From the NCBI RefSeq assembly GCF_004299445.1, contig NZ_SCTC01000069.1, positions 62,001-126,000 of the forward strand: a stretch of 64,000 nt of DNA, in the 5' to 3' direction. The translations under genes were made by a program, and so were the position numbers. The notes under the pieces were generated by a model that was given only the letters and a program-made list of their open reading frames with translations, had not been told where the DNA came from and did not search any database. This document shows positions 36,528-46,270 of the stretch, in pieces (position 1 is the first letter of the stretch; the number at the start of each line of letters is the position of its first letter). This stretch comes from Phenylobacterium sp. Lineage in GTDB: Bacteria; Pseudomonadota; Alphaproteobacteria; Caulobacterales; Caulobacteraceae.

Positions 36528-36585
36528 GGGGAGGGCTCGCCCGGCAGGAGAGATGGTGACCGCGTTCGACCCTTAGCGGACCCTC

Positions 36586-36789
36586 ACCTCCCCCGCGAAG
36601 CGGCGGGAGGGGGACCGGTCGCCGAGCGCAGCGTAGAGCGATTGGTGGAGGGGGCGGGCCTCAGGCTCAGCGGAACGATTGGCTGTGTTCGGCTCAGCGG
36701 GTGTGGCCCGCCCCCTCCACCACGCGCTCTACGGCCGGCTGCGCCGACCTCGGCCCGTGGTCCCCCTCCCGCCGCTTCGCGGGGGAGGT
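36586..36789. repeat. Dispersed palindrome family A, copy 2
   Basis: Arm 36586-36616 (ACCTCCCCCGCGAAGCGGCG and on) is a perfect 31-nt reverse complement of 36759-36789. Inner arms again contain GGTGGAGGGGGCGGG and CCCGCCCCCTCCACC. It lies in the 513-bp gap between the convergent Gfo/Idh and EAL genes. The rest of that gap holds a truncated GCGCCCGGGATGACGGA repeat near 37010, which recurs at 38227, and no gene. Confidence 0.9.
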
Positions 36790-37040
36790 GAGGGCCGCCA
36801 ACCACCCCTAGCTGACGTTCGCCCGGTCCGCTTGTGGCGCCCGCCGCTGGAGTTTGCGGCGGCAAGGCAGTGGCGCGCCAGGACGTAGACCGCGATGTCT
36901 CCAACCTTGGCGCCAGGCCAGGCCAGAGCAGCGCTCGCGTCACAGATCGTTGCGCAGCTTGGCGATCGTGGCGGCCCGGGTCCCGGGTCTCCGCACTCTT
37001 ACGAGCGCTGCGCCCGGGATGACGGAGGGAGCCGTGAGGG

Positions 37041-37820
37041 TCAGGCCTCGCGGGCCAGGGCCGCGACCGGGATGTCAACGACAGGCAGGCGTTCGAACTC
37101 AGGCCTGGCAAACAGGTAGCCCTGGATGTAGCGCACGCCGAGGGCGCGCAGAGCTTCCAGTTCGCCTTCGGTCTCGATCCCTTCGGCGATCACTGTGACG
37201 CCCAGCGCGGCGCACATCTTGACCACGGCGTCGATAATGATCTGGCGCGGCAGACTGCGGTCCAGGTTCCGCACGAGTTCCATGTCCAGCTTGATGATGT
37301 CGGGCTGAAACTGCGCCAACAGACCGAGCCCGGCGTGGCCAGCTCCGAAATCGTCCAGCGCGGTGCCGAACCCCATTCGCCGATAGCTGTCGACGATCTT
37401 CGCGACATGAGCCGGATTGGCCATTTCCTCGTTCTCGGTGAATTCGAAGATCAGCCGATCCGTCGGGAAGTCGATCGCCGCCGCGGTCTTCAGGGTCAGC
37501 TGGATACAGGCCCTCGGTTCATAGACCGCGTTGGGCAGGAAGTTGATCGACAGCTTCGCCGGGGTCTGCAGCAGACCCGCGGCGGCGGCGGTCCGGATGG
37601 CTTTGACCCGGCATTGCTGATCGAACGCATACCGGTTGGCCGATGTCACCTGCCCGAGCACGCTGGCGGCCGACTGGCCCTGGGGTCCGCGCACCAGCGC
37701 TTCATAGGCGAAGGGCTGCGACGTGGTGAGGTCCATGATCGGCTGGAACGCCATCGAGAACGTGAAGTCCAGGTCTCTGCCGTCCCGACACCCTTCGCAG
37801 GCAGAACGAGCGTCGGTCAT
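37041..37820 (-). CDS. EAL-domain c-di-GMP phosphodiesterase
   Basis: The 259-residue protein is essentially a stand-alone EAL domain. It has YEALVRG (the EAL), INFLPN, FTENE, LDDFGAG, KLDMELV, IAEGIETEGE and QGYLFARP, so the metal-binding and catalytic residues are all present and activity is expected. It would hydrolyse c-di-GMP to pGpG. The short N-terminus has CEGCRDGRDLDF, a C-X2-C pair resembling those of BLUF-EAL relatives, but no sensor domain is present. It may be regulated by partner proteins. Confidence 0.92.
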   Translation of the reverse strand: MTDARSACEGCRDGRDLDFTFSMAFQPIMDLTTSQPFAYEALVRGPQGQSAASVLGQVTSANRYAFDQQCRVKAIRTAAAAGLLQTPAKLSINFLPNAVYEPRACIQLTLKTAAAIDFPTDRLIFEFTENEEMANPAHVAKIVDSYRRMGFGTALDDFGAGHAGLGLLAQFQPDIIKLDMELVRNLDRSLPRQIIIDAVVKMCAALGVTVIAEGIETEGELEALRALGVRYIQGYLFARPEFERLPVVDIPVAALAREA

Positions 37821-38072
37821 CTTAAGCCTCGAGGTTCAACTGGTGGTCCGCGACGTTAGTCTGCAGCCATGAAAGACCCATTAGCGATGCTGCTGAGCGG
37901 CCCCGGCTTGGCCGCGGGGCCCTGCGACACTGGCGCGCGGGGGGCGCTGTGTTTGAAGTGAGGGGCGCGTACCTATCCCCCTTGCATAGCGCCTGAACCG
38001 CTTCCGCTGCGCGGCTGAGGCATAGGTATCATGGGCCCTTTTCTACCGTCGCCGATCACCTGGGGATGCCTG

Positions 38073-38240
38073 ATGGCCAAGATGCGATCAAAGTCAGACC
38101 TCCCGACCAAGCTCTGCGTCGTCTGCGGTCGGCCGTTCACCTGGCGCAAGAAATGGGCGCGGGACTGGGTGAACGTGAAGTACTGTTCGGATCGCTGTCG
38201 CACCGTCGGGGCGCCGCCTCCAACGCCGCGCCCGGGATGA
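38073..38240 (+). CDS. DUF2256 zinc-ribbon-like protein
   Basis: The 55-residue protein starts [15 protein letters not shown]. It has the DUF2256 pattern [14 protein letters not shown], then VKYCSDRCR. The four cysteines likely bind zinc. Function is unknown; in other genomes the family is often found beside photolyase-type genes, which are absent here. The start at 38073 gives the usual length; an earlier in-frame ATG exists at 38031. Confidence 0.85.
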   Translation: MAKMRSKSDLPTKLCVVCGRPFTWRKKWARDWVNVKYCSDRCRTVGAPPPTPRPG

Positions 38241-38304
38241 CGGAGAAGGTGAAGTTCTGCAGGGCGTGGCAAGATGGACGCTTGCTGGCGCGCGCGGGGG
38301 GGCC

Positions 38305-39057
38305 GTGACGGACGAGACCAGACGAGACTCCCTGATCACGGCGGCCGCGATCGGACTGATCGCCTACGTCCTCGCCGACGTGGCGCATCACCTGTTTGGG
38401 CACGCGGCGGCCTGCCTGGCGCTGGGCGGCCAGCTTCAGTCGGTCACCTCGATCCATGTCGCCTGTTCGGTCACCGGGGCGCCGGTCGATCTGGCGGGCC
38501 CTGCGGCGAACCTGGCTATCGGCGTGGGCGCTTGGCTTTGGGCCATCCCGACGCGCCGCCCGCGCCTGAGGCTGTTCCTACTGCTTTGCGCGGCCTTCAA
38601 TCTCCTGTGGCTCGAGGGCCAACTGGTCTTCAGCGCGGCCGCGCGCCAGGACGATTGGGACCAGTTGATCCTGGCGCTGACGCCGCGGGAGACATGGCGC
38701 TGGGTGCTCATCGCCATCGGCGCCGCGGCCTATGTTGGGACGGTTCACGCGCTGGCGATGTCGCTGCGCGGCTTCGCGGCGCCAGACCCGGCCCGCTTGA
38801 AGCGCCTGATGCTCGTGGCCTACGCGGCGGGCGGCGTCGCGGCGCTGGCCACGGGTCTTCGCGATCCCGGCGGCCTGCAAGCCGTCCTTCGTCAGGCAGG
38901 CCCGCAAGCCTTGCTCCTGCCTCTGGGCCTCCTGTTCATACGGTCTCGGGCGACGGGGCCGGCGGCGGACGCCATTCGCTTCAGCGCGGGATGGCTGTCA
39001 GCCGCCGTTCTGATCGTGGTGGCCTCGGTGGTCTGGCTGGGTCCGGGCCTGAGCTGA
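38305..39057 (+). CDS. Polytopic membrane protein, M50-like with altered HExxGH-type motif
   Basis: The 250-residue protein starts with GTG 38305 (ATG 38266 is an in-frame alternative). About six membrane segments are present. The segment ADVAHHLFGHAAACLALGG followed by GPAANLAIGVGAWL resembles M50-like membrane peptidase families in which a histidine is followed by a glutamate and then G-H. Here the position after the first His is His rather than Glu, so protease activity is doubtful. No neighbours suggest a role. Confidence 0.6.
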   Translation: MTDETRRDSLITAAAIGLIAYVLADVAHHLFGHAAACLALGGQLQSVTSIHVACSVTGAPVDLAGPAANLAIGVGAWLWAIPTRRPRLRLFLLLCAAFNLLWLEGQLVFSAAARQDDWDQLILALTPRETWRWVLIAIGAAAYVGTVHALAMSLRGFAAPDPARLKRLMLVAYAAGGVAALATGLRDPGGLQAVLRQAGPQALLLPLGLLFIRSRATGPAADAIRFSAGWLSAAVLIVVASVVWLGPGLS

Positions 39058-39172
39058 GATCATCGGATCCCGAGGCCCCTTCACGGCTCGCAATCGGGCC
39101 ATCGCAGATGTTCTGACCCTCCCCGCGCACCCCGGACTCCACGGCCCGGCGCAAACCGGCTAGGCAGGGGTC

Positions 39173-40153
39173 ATGCTTCGCGTGTTCCTGTTCTCCGTCC
39201 TGGCCGCCGTGGTGGTGGTGATTGTGGCCTATGGCACGGTGGCGGTGGCCGCCGAGGTCATCAGCCGGACGTACAAGCCGCGGGGCGAGTTCGTGGACAT
39301 CGGCGGGCGGAAGCTGCGGCTGGTCTGCGAGGGGCCCGAGGCGGCCCAGTCGGAAGGGGGGCGGCCGGTGATCTGGCTGGAGTCGGGAGCGTTCAGCGGG
39401 GCGGCGGACTTTGCCGCGATCCAGCAGAAGCTGACGGCCAAGGGGCATCGCAGCTGCGCCTATGACCGGGCGGGCATGGGCTATTCCGACAAGGGGCCGA
39501 AACCGCGGGACGGCGATGCGATCGTGGGCGACCTGAAGGCGCTGATGGCGGCGTCGGGCGAGCCCGGGCCCTATGTGCTGGTGGGCCACTCGATGGCGGG
39601 GCTCTACCTGCGCCAGTTCGCGGCCCAGAACCCGGACCAGGTGGTGGGGCTGGTGCTGCTGGACGCGGTGACGCCCGAGATGATCCAGCAGCGGCAGGCC
39701 GGCCAGTTCGCCAAGCGCATGCGCGACATCTCGCATCTGGGCGCGATCGCCGGGACCATCGGCCTGACCAAGCCCTTCTACTGGTGGGGCGACCGCATTG
39801 GTCTGCCGCCGCAGGGCAAGGCCGAGAAGCGGCGGGGCGTGATCTCGGGCCGCCAGAGCCGGGCGGCCTATGTGGAGGTGCAGTCGTGGAGTGCTGCGGC
39901 CCAGCAGGCCGCGGCGGCCGGGCCGCTGAAGCCCGAGTGGCCGGTGGCGGTGATCACCGCGGGGCCAGACCGGCCCAGCCCGTGGACCGTGGTGCGGCAG
40001 GCGCCGGCGAAGGGCTCTCGGTACGGGATGATCGAGGCCATCCCGGGCGCCGACCACCGCACCATGCTGGGCCTGAAGTACGGCGATCGGGCGGTGGCGG
40101 GCGTGGAGCACGTGCTGTCGTCGGCGGCGAAGGCTGTTCCCCCTACACTTTGA
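39173..40153 (+). CDS. Alpha/beta hydrolase, membrane-anchored
   Basis: The 326-residue protein has an N-terminal hydrophobic segment (FLFSVLAAVVVVIVAYGTV), probably a signal anchor. The alpha/beta-hydrolase core follows: nucleophile elbow GHSMAG (Ser about 140), CAYDRAGMGYSD upstream and the C-terminal GADHRTML providing the histidine. The substrate is unknown. It is followed by a 34-nt inverted repeat that probably terminates transcription. Confidence 0.82.
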   Translation: MLRVFLFSVLAAVVVVIVAYGTVAVAAEVISRTYKPRGEFVDIGGRKLRLVCEGPEAAQSEGGRPVIWLESGAFSGAADFAAIQQKLTAKGHRSCAYDRAGMGYSDKGPKPRDGDAIVGDLKALMAASGEPGPYVLVGHSMAGLYLRQFAAQNPDQVVGLVLLDAVTPEMIQQRQAGQFAKRMRDISHLGAIAGTIGLTKPFYWWGDRIGLPPQGKAEKRRGVISGRQSRAAYVEVQSWSAAAQQAAAAGPLKPEWPVAVITAGPDRPSPWTVVRQAPAKGSRYGMIEAIPGADHRTMLGLKYGDRAVAGVEHVLSSAAKAVPPTL

Positions 40154-40283
40154 ACGTCATGGCCGGCCTTGTGCCGGCCACCCAGAAGCACCGCCGGTCT
40201 GAAGGTTCGCAGCGGCGCTGCCGGGGGCAGCCTTGAGGCGTCTGCGTATCTGGGTGGCCGGGACAAGCCCGGCCATGACGTTC
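40152..40283. repeat. Inverted repeat with 34-nt arms
   Basis: Arm 40152-40185 (GAACGTCATGGCCGGCCTTG and on) pairs with 40250-40283 at 32 of 34 positions. The GTCATGGCCGG...CCGGCCA sequence is a dispersed alphaproteobacterial intergenic palindrome type. It lies between the convergent hydrolase and TauE genes. Confidence 0.85.
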
Positions 40284-40307
40284 AGGTGGAGGTGATGGAA
40301 GGAGGGT

Positions 40308-41075
40308 TCAGGCCTTGGACCAGGCTTCCCAGATGAGCTGGCCGCCGACCAGGATCATCAGCACGTAGATCAGGGTGTAGAAGCGGCCGGGATCGATCCG
40401 GCGCACCAGCCAGACGCCGGCGAAGGTCGAGGCGATGGCCACCGGCAGGAGGGCGGCGGCGGTCGTCAGGTTCTGCGCCGTGAACTGGCCCAGCGCCCAG
40501 TAGGCCGGGACCTTGATCCAGTTGATCGTCGCGAAATAGATCGCCGTGGTGCCGACCAGGCTGGCGGGCGGCAGGGACTTGGGCAGCACCCACATCTGGA
40601 ACGGGGGCTGGCCCGCGTGGGCGATCTGGCTGGTGAAGCCCGAGGCGGCGCCGAGGCCGAAGCCCAGCGCCGTGTCGGCGGCGGGCGGCAGGTTGCGCGG
40701 AGTCGGCGTCGCGGACGCCCGTGAGAGCCAGAGCCGGTAGGCCGCGAACAGGATCGAGATCGCGCCCAGCACCGCGAGGATCGTCACCGACGACACCTGG
40801 GCGGCCAGCAGGTAGCCGGCGAGGATGCCCAGCGCCGCGCCCGGCAGCATGACCAGGAGCGTGCGGCGGTCCCACGTCTTGCGGAACGCCCAGACGCCGA
40901 CGACGTCCTGCACGATCAGGATCGGCAGCAGGATGGCGGCGGCCTGCACCGGCGAGATCGCGAGCGCCAGCAGCGGCATCGCCACGGCGCCGACGCCGGA
41001 AAACCCGCCCTTCGCCAGGCCCATCAGGACCACGGCGGGGACCGCGAGCGCGTAGAAGACCGGGTCGAGGATCAT
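40308..41075 (-). CDS. TauE/SafE family sulfite exporter-like permease
   Basis: The 255-residue protein has about eight hydrophobic segments and the family start FYALAVPAVVLMGLAKGGFSGVGA, repeated in the second half as GLGAASGFTSQIAHAGQPP. TauE/SafE proteins export sulfite, sulfoacetate or other anions. Specificity cannot be predicted. The start at 41075 follows the nitroreductase gene stop by 23 nt on the same strand, so co-transcription is possible. Confidence 0.85.
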   Translation of the reverse strand: MILDPVFYALAVPAVVLMGLAKGGFSGVGAVAMPLLALAISPVQAAAILLPILIVQDVVGVWAFRKTWDRRTLLVMLPGAALGILAGYLLAAQVSSVTILAVLGAISILFAAYRLWLSRASATPTPRNLPPAADTALGFGLGAASGFTSQIAHAGQPPFQMWVLPKSLPPASLVGTTAIYFATINWIKVPAYWALGQFTAQNLTTAAALLPVAIASTFAGVWLVRRIDPGRFYTLIYVLMILVGGQLIWEAWSKA

Positions 41076-41098
41076 GGCGAGGGCGACGGCGGGGCGCC

Positions 41099-41779
41099 CT
41101 AGTCGTCGAAGCCCACGAAGACGGTGGCTTCCTGGACCGACTTGCGTTCGGAGACCACGGCGTTGGCCGGGAAGGTCTCGTCGGGCCAGCCCAGCGCGAT
41201 GCTCTTCATGATCACCTGGTCGTCGGCGACGCCGGCGTGCTCGCGCACCACGGGCGACTGCATGATGCCCTGGCTGTTGATCACCGCGCCCAGGCCGCGC
41301 GACCAGGCGGCGTTGACCAGGGCGGTGGCCACGGCGCCGCAGTCGAAGGGCGCGTCGTCCATGCCCTCGAGCTCCTTGTCGAAGGTGACAATGATGCAGA
41401 CCGGGGCGTCGAACTGGCGGAAGCCGCGCAGCACCCAGTCCTGGCGCGCGTCCTTGTCGTCGCGGGCGATGCCCATGGCGCCGAACAGTTGCTTGGCGAC
41501 GCCGATCTGGCGTTCGCGGTGCTTGCCCTCGAAGCCCTTCGTGCCGATGCGGAACTCGCGCGACTGGGGCACGCCGGCGAGGTTGCGCTCGGTGTTGCCG
41601 GCGCGGATGCGGTCCAGCGGTTCGCCGGTGATGACGTAGAAGTTCCAGGGCTGGACGTTCATCGAAGACGGCGCGCGCATGGCGAGGCCGATGATCTCTT
41701 CGATCAGTTCGCGGGGCACGGGATCGGGCTTGTAGCCGCGGATGCTGCGCCGGCCGCGGATGACGTCGTCGAATTCCAT
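41099..41779 (-). CDS. Nitroreductase family FMN oxidoreductase
   Basis: The 226-residue protein starts MEFDDVIRGRRSIRGYKPDPV, the typical N-terminal RRS/R-Y segment for FMN phosphate binding. NVQPWNFYVI and ALGWPDETFP are also typical. It would reduce nitro-aromatics, quinones or flavins with NAD(P)H. The start is placed at ATG 41779. Upstream lies an argS gene on the same strand with about 78 nt between. Confidence 0.88.
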   Translation of the reverse strand: MEFDDVIRGRRSIRGYKPDPVPRELIEEIIGLAMRAPSSMNVQPWNFYVITGEPLDRIRAGNTERNLAGVPQSREFRIGTKGFEGKHRERQIGVAKQLFGAMGIARDDKDARQDWVLRGFRQFDAPVCIIVTFDKELEGMDDAPFDCGAVATALVNAAWSRGLGAVINSQGIMQSPVVREHAGVADDQVIMKSIALGWPDETFPANAVVSERKSVQEATVFVGFDD

Positions 41780-41857
41780 GGATCCCCCGGTGGTGTTCTT
41801 GCTGTGTCGCACGCGCTCTAGCCGCATTGCCGGGCGCGGTCGACCGTGCCGCAGCGT

Positions 41858-43687
41858 CTACATCCGCTCGGGCGTCTCGATCCCCAGGAGGTCCAGGGCA
41901 AGTTCCAGCTGGCGCAGGGTGGCGGTGGCCAGGGTCAGGCGGCTGGCGCGCGTCGCGGGTTCCGACTGCATGATCGGGCAGGCGGCGTAGAACTTCGAGA
42001 AGGCCTGGCTCAGGCGATAGGCGTGCTCGGCCAGGGTGTTGGGGGCCTTCTTGTCGTAGGCCTCGCCGAGCGCCGTCTCGAAGGCGTCGAGCGTCAGGAC
42101 CAGGTCGCGCTCGGCGGGCTCGGAGACGGTGACCGGACCGGCCGTGTGGCCTTCGTCGGCGGCGCGGCGCAGCAGGCTTTTCACCCGGACGGCCTGGTAG
42201 AGCAGGTAGGGGCCGGTCTTGCCCTCGAAGCTGGAGAAGCGGTCGAGGTCGAAGACGTAGTCGGTGCCGCGGAAGTTCTGCAGGTCGGCGAACTTGAGCG
42301 CGGCGACGGCGACCTTGCCGGCGATGGCCTCGAACTCGTCGGCCGAGAGGCTCTCGCCCAGGCCCGCCTCGTGCAGGCGCTCGCGCGCCTTGGCGCGGGT
42401 CATCTCGATCAGGTCCTTCAGCTTCAGGACGCCGCCTTCGCGGGTCTTGAAGGGCGTGCGGTCGGGCCCGTTCATGGTGCCGAAGCCCACGTGCTCGAGC
42501 TGGCCCTGCTGGGCGTAGCCGGCCAGGTAGGCGGCGCGGAACACAGTCTCGAAGTGGTCGGCCTGGCGGCGGTCGACGCAGTAGATCACGTAGTGCGGAT
42601 CGAACTCACGCTTCCGGTCCAGGATCGTGGCGAGGTCGGTGGTGCCGTACATCGCCGAGCCTTCGGACGAGACGACCAGCAGCGGATCGGGGCTGGGCAC
42701 GACGACGACGCTGCCGTCGGGCAGCTTCTTCTTCTTGGTTTCGCCCGGGCCGGCCACGCGGACGATCTGGGCGCCCTGGTCCAGCTCGAGCAGGCCCTTG
42801 GCGCGGAGCTCCTCGACCATCGGGGCGACGAGATCCTCGACGTCGCTCTCGCCCTTCCACCAGTCGAAGTCGACGCCCAGGGCGTGGAAGTCGCGTTCCA
42901 GCGCCTCGCGGGTCACATCGCGGAAGCGTTCCCAGAGGGCATAGTAGCCGGCCTTCTTCGACTGCAGCTCGGCGGTGAGGCGGCGCGCGCGGTTGCGGAA
43001 ATCGACGTCGGTCTTCGCGCGGGCGGCGGCGGCCGGGTAGAGGTCGCCCAGGTCGTCCAGGCCCAAGGTCGCCAGCACGGCCAGCCGCTCGCGGTCGGCC
43101 TCGGTGACCTGGCCCTTGGCGTTCAGGTCTTCGACGAGGGCGGCGATGTCGGGGTGGGAATCGCTGACCGCGGCGATCAGGAGGCCCATCTGGAAGCCCC
43201 AGTCGCCGAAGTGGGCGTCGCCGATCACCGTATCGCCGCGGAAGCGGTAGAGGCGCTTCAGGCTCTCGCCGATGATCGAGGCGCGCAGGTGCCCGACGTG
43301 CATCTCCTTGGCCACGTTGGGGCCGCCGTAGTCGACGATCACGCGGCGCGGGTCGGCCACCGTCTCGGCGCCGGCGCGCGGATCGGCGGCGATGGCATTG
43401 GCGCGGGCGGAGAGGGCGGCGTCGGCCACCTTCAGGTTCAGAAAGCCGGGGCCGGCGATCTCGACCGACGACAGGCGCGCATCGCCCTTCAGCCGCTCGG
43501 CGACGGCGGTGGCGATCTCGCGCGGGTTCTTGCCCAGGCGCTTGGCCGCGGCCAGGGCGCCGTTCGACTGGAAGTCGGCCAGGTCGGGCCGGTCGGAGGC
43601 CGTCACGCGGGCCAGTTCGGCGGGCACGCCTTCGGCGGCGAAGGCGGCTTCCACCGCCTCGCCAAGCACCGTCTTGAGATCACTCAT
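41858..43687 (-). CDS. argS: Arginyl-tRNA synthetase
   Basis: The 609-residue class I synthetase has the HIGH-like HVGH in [17 protein letters not shown] near residue 120, preceded by the ArgRS-specific N-terminal domain. The KMSK region is replaced by [13 protein letters not shown], as in many ArgRSs. The C-terminal anticodon-binding DALR helix bundle is present. It charges tRNA-Arg. Its ATG overlaps the stop of the preceding exported-protein gene (ATGA), so the two are coupled. Confidence 0.97.
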   Translation of the reverse strand: MSDLKTVLGEAVEAAFAAEGVPAELARVTASDRPDLADFQSNGALAAAKRLGKNPREIATAVAERLKGDARLSSVEIAGPGFLNLKVADAALSARANAIAADPRAGAETVADPRRVIVDYGGPNVAKEMHVGHLRASIIGESLKRLYRFRGDTVIGDAHFGDWGFQMGLLIAAVSDSHPDIAALVEDLNAKGQVTEADRERLAVLATLGLDDLGDLYPAAAARAKTDVDFRNRARRLTAELQSKKAGYYALWERFRDVTREALERDFHALGVDFDWWKGESDVEDLVAPMVEELRAKGLLELDQGAQIVRVAGPGETKKKKLPDGSVVVVPSPDPLLVVSSEGSAMYGTTDLATILDRKREFDPHYVIYCVDRRQADHFETVFRAAYLAGYAQQGQLEHVGFGTMNGPDRTPFKTREGGVLKLKDLIEMTRAKARERLHEAGLGESLSADEFEAIAGKVAVAALKFADLQNFRGTDYVFDLDRFSSFEGKTGPYLLYQAVRVKSLLRRAADEGHTAGPVTVSEPAERDLVLTLDAFETALGEAYDKKAPNTLAEHAYRLSQAFSKFYAACPIMQSEPATRASRLTLATATLRQLELALDLLGIETPERM

Positions 43688-44367
43688 GGGTTGGTCGTGG
43701 CGCCTGCCTGGCCGACGTTGAGGCGGAAGCGCTTACCTTCGCGGTTGAAGGCGGCCATCTGCGGCGTCACGTCGAAGCCGACCAGGACCTCGAAGTTCGA
43801 GCCCGAGGTGGTGATCGAGGCGCGCGGGATGGTGATCGAGCCGATGTTCTCGGTGGCGTAGACGCGGTCGACGCCCTCGGGGAAGGTGACCGGGATCTCG
43901 AACCATTCCTTGGCCAGCACCGTGCGGTTCCGGTCGGTGACGGCCACCCAGTATTTGAAGGTCTTCTGGCGGCCGGTCGACTGCGGGCCCTTGCCCAGCT
44001 CGAACAGGATTTCCATCGTCACGTCGATGGGCTGGGCGTCCTTGTACGAGCAGCCGGCCGAGATGCCCTGGATCTCGCCCGACCAGGCGACGTTGGCCGA
44101 GGCCTCGCGGCCTTCCTTGAACTCGACATAGCGGGCCGCGTCGTAGAGCGACTTCACGAACGGGCAGGGGCCGGCGTTGCGCAGGGCCGGCAGCGGCGCC
44201 TGGACGTCGCCCCACTCTTCCTTCTGCCGGCGCTTCTTGGCGGCCTCTTCCTGCTGCTTGCGCTGCTCGGCCTCGGGGTCGCGACGACCGCTCTGGGCGT
44301 AGCTGGCCGAAGGGACGGCGGTGAGGGCCGCCATCACGGCGGCGGCGAGGAGCATCTGGCGGCGCAT
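43684..44367 (-). CDS. Exported protein of unknown function, coupled to argS
   Basis: The 227-residue protein has a signal peptide ([24 protein letters not shown]), then a Glu/Lys/Gln-rich charged helix, and a domain with [18 protein letters not shown] and [16 protein letters not shown]. Two cysteines are likely disulfide bonded. The family is unknown to me. The stop overlaps the argS start by 4 nt. The start at 44367 is preferred over an upstream in-frame ATG that would remove the signal peptide. Confidence 0.7.
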   Translation of the reverse strand: MRRQMLLAAAVMAALTAVPSASYAQSGRRDPEAEQRKQQEEAAKKRRQKEEWGDVQAPLPALRNAGPCPFVKSLYDAARYVEFKEGREASANVAWSGEIQGISAGCSYKDAQPIDVTMEILFELGKGPQSTGRQKTFKYWVAVTDRNRTVLAKEWFEIPVTFPEGVDRVYATENIGSITIPRASITTSGSNFEVLVGFDVTPQMAAFNREGKRFRLNVGQAGATTNP

Positions 44368-44510
44368 GGAAGGCGTCCAATAGGTAGGGCCGCGCAGGGG
44401 GCGCGGTGTCACCGGTTCAGTACAGCGGGATGATTGCGGCGGCAACGCGACGGTTGGTGGCGGGGCGGTAGGGGTAGCGGTGATCGCCCCTCCGCACTAG
44501 GTTCCGCGCC

Positions 44511-45452
44511 ATGTCGAGCCGTCCGCCTCTCACCGTCCTGCTGGCCAGCCCGCGCGGCTTTTGCGCGGGGGTGGACCGGGCGATCCAGATCGTGGAGCGG
44601 GCGATCGTGAAGTACGGGGCGCCGGTCTATGTGCGCCACGAGATCGTGCACAACCGCCACGTGGTCGACCGGCTGAAGGCGCTGGGCGCGGTGTTCGTCG
44701 AGGAACTGGACGAGTGCCCGACGGACCGGCCCGTGGTGTTCTCGGCGCACGGGGTGCCCAAGGCGGTGCCGGCCGAGGCGAAGGCGCGGCAGATGCTGTA
44801 CCTGGACGCCACCTGCCCGCTGGTCTCGAAGGTGCACGTGGAGGCGCAACGCCACTTCGACGCCGGACGCGAGATCGTGCTCATCGGCCACGGCGGCCAT
44901 CCCGAGGTGGTGGGCACCATGGGCCAGCTACCGGACGGGGCTGTGCGACTGATCGAGACGGTGGACGACGTGGCCACGTTCGAGCCGAAGGATTCCGCCA
45001 ACGTGGCGTTCGTGACCCAGACCACGCTGTCGGTGGACGACACGGCCGAGATCGTGGCGGCGCTGCATGCCCGGTTCCCGGGGATCGCCGCGCCGCACAA
45101 GGAAGACATCTGCTACGCCACCACCAACCGCCAGGAGGCGGTGAAGACGGTGGCCGAGCGGGCCGAGGTGTTGCTGGTGATCGGCAGCGCCAACTCGTCG
45201 AACTCGGTGCGGCTGGCCGAGGTGGGCCGCCGCGCGGGCGCGCGGAGCTATCTGATCGAGGACGCCAGCGTGCTGGAGCTGCGCTGGCTGGACGGCGTGA
45301 CGACCGTGGGCGTCACGGCCGGGGCCTCGGCGCCCGAGGTGCTGGTGCAGGGCGTGATCGACAAGATCGCCAGGGCCTTCGAGGTGACGGTCGAGGACGT
45401 GGACACGGCCCGCGAGACGGTGACGTTCAAGCTGCCGCGGGCGGTGGCTTAG
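44511..45452 (+). CDS. ispH: 4-hydroxy-3-methylbut-2-enyl diphosphate reductase
   Basis: The 313-residue IspH has the 4Fe-4S ligands Cys18 (GFCAGV), Cys102 (DATCPLV) and Cys201 ([11 protein letters not shown]), plus HEIVHN. It reduces HMBPP to IPP and DMAPP, the last step of the MEP isoprenoid pathway. In many alphaproteobacteria it is followed by thrB and rnhA. Here a toxin-antitoxin pair on the opposite strand separates it from thrB. Confidence 0.97.
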   Translation: MSSRPPLTVLLASPRGFCAGVDRAIQIVERAIVKYGAPVYVRHEIVHNRHVVDRLKALGAVFVEELDECPTDRPVVFSAHGVPKAVPAEAKARQMLYLDATCPLVSKVHVEAQRHFDAGREIVLIGHGGHPEVVGTMGQLPDGAVRLIETVDDVATFEPKDSANVAFVTQTTLSVDDTAEIVAALHARFPGIAAPHKEDICYATTNRQEAVKTVAERAEVLLVIGSANSSNSVRLAEVGRRAGARSYLIEDASVLELRWLDGVTTVGVTAGASAPEVLVQGVIDKIARAFEVTVEDVDTARETVTFKLPRAVA

Positions 45453-45455
45453 GGG

Positions 45456-45857
45456 CTATCGGAGCTGTGGTGGCCGCAGCGTTCTTGTCTCCAGCCAAGC
45501 TGACAGATCGTCGATGCTGACCTCGCCTTTTGCGACGCCCAGGATGATGGCCGTGGCGTCGTCTGGCGTTGCGGTCAAGACGATACCGTTGTCCGCCAGG
45601 AACTGACCGAGAGCGATAAACGCCATGCGCTTGTTGCCATCCAAAAATGGATGATTGGAGGCGATGCCTACGGCGTATGTCGCTGCCAGTTCCAGGACGC
45701 TGGATACCTGCTCATAGAGGTAGCGATTGGTCGGTCGGGCGAGGGCAGACTCAAGCAGCCCTTCGTCACGAAGGCCCGCAGCGCCTCCGGACGCGGCCAC
45801 AACGTCTTCGTAGAGCGCGAGCATCAGCGCTTTATCCAACCAGACCGGCGCGGGCAT
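45456..45857 (-). CDS. doc: Death-on-curing (Doc) type II toxin
   Basis: The 133-residue Fic-fold protein carries the Doc motif HPFLDGNKRMAF. Doc toxins phosphorylate EF-Tu and stop translation. ATG at 45857 lies 5 nt after the antitoxin gene stop, the normal antitoxin-first order. The 3' end is only 3 nt from the convergent ispH stop. The module sits on the minus strand between ispH and thrB. Confidence 0.9.
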   Translation of the reverse strand: MPAPVWLDKALMLALYEDVVAASGGAAGLRDEGLLESALARPTNRYLYEQVSSVLELAATYAVGIASNHPFLDGNKRMAFIALGQFLADNGIVLTATPDDATAIILGVAKGEVSIDDLSAWLETRTLRPPQLR

Positions 45858-45862
45858 GGATC

Positions 45863-46090
45863 CTACTTCGCGAGATCCTGGAAGGTCTTGTCGTAGCGGT
45901 CGAGGAACGCGCGACCGCGCGCGCGACGAGCCTCGAAGGACATGTCGAGTTGGCCAATCGTCAACTGACCGTCGCCGCTTACCTCGAAGCCAACTTGTTT
46001 CCCGGCGGTCGCACCGAGCAACTCCTGAGCCTCGGGACTCAAGAGGATGGCGAGGCCCTTCTCAGTTTCCTCGATCTTCAGGACGATCAT
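45863..46090 (-). CDS. AbrB/MazE-like antitoxin of the Doc pair
   Basis: The 75-residue protein starts MIVLKIEETEKGLAILLSPE, a compact AbrB/MazE-type swapped-hairpin sequence. A C-terminal toxin-binding tail (LDMSFEARRARGRAFLDRYD) ends in QDLAK. It would neutralise the Doc toxin and repress the operon. It lies immediately upstream of the toxin gene. Confidence 0.8.
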   Translation of the reverse strand: MIVLKIEETEKGLAILLSPEAQELLGATAGKQVGFEVSGDGQLTIGQLDMSFEARRARGRAFLDRYDKTFQDLAK

Positions 46091-46270
46091 CTTCGGCCTC
46101 CGCTCGCGAAAGCTAGCACGACCTCGAGTCGGTCCCTAGGGGGAGCGAGCATCTGCTCGCCGGGCGCCAGACGGCTCTCGTCGTCTCAGCCGAGGAACAC
46201 GCGGCCACAAACCCGCCGCGGCAGCGCCCGCGGGGTTGACCGGGTGGGCGACGTGCAGCACTCCCCGGCC

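Noticed and set aside
37869-37961. Small ORF of 30 residues beginning MKDPLAMLLSG
   Set aside because: Too short and in a gap with no good ribosome-binding site or conserved features.
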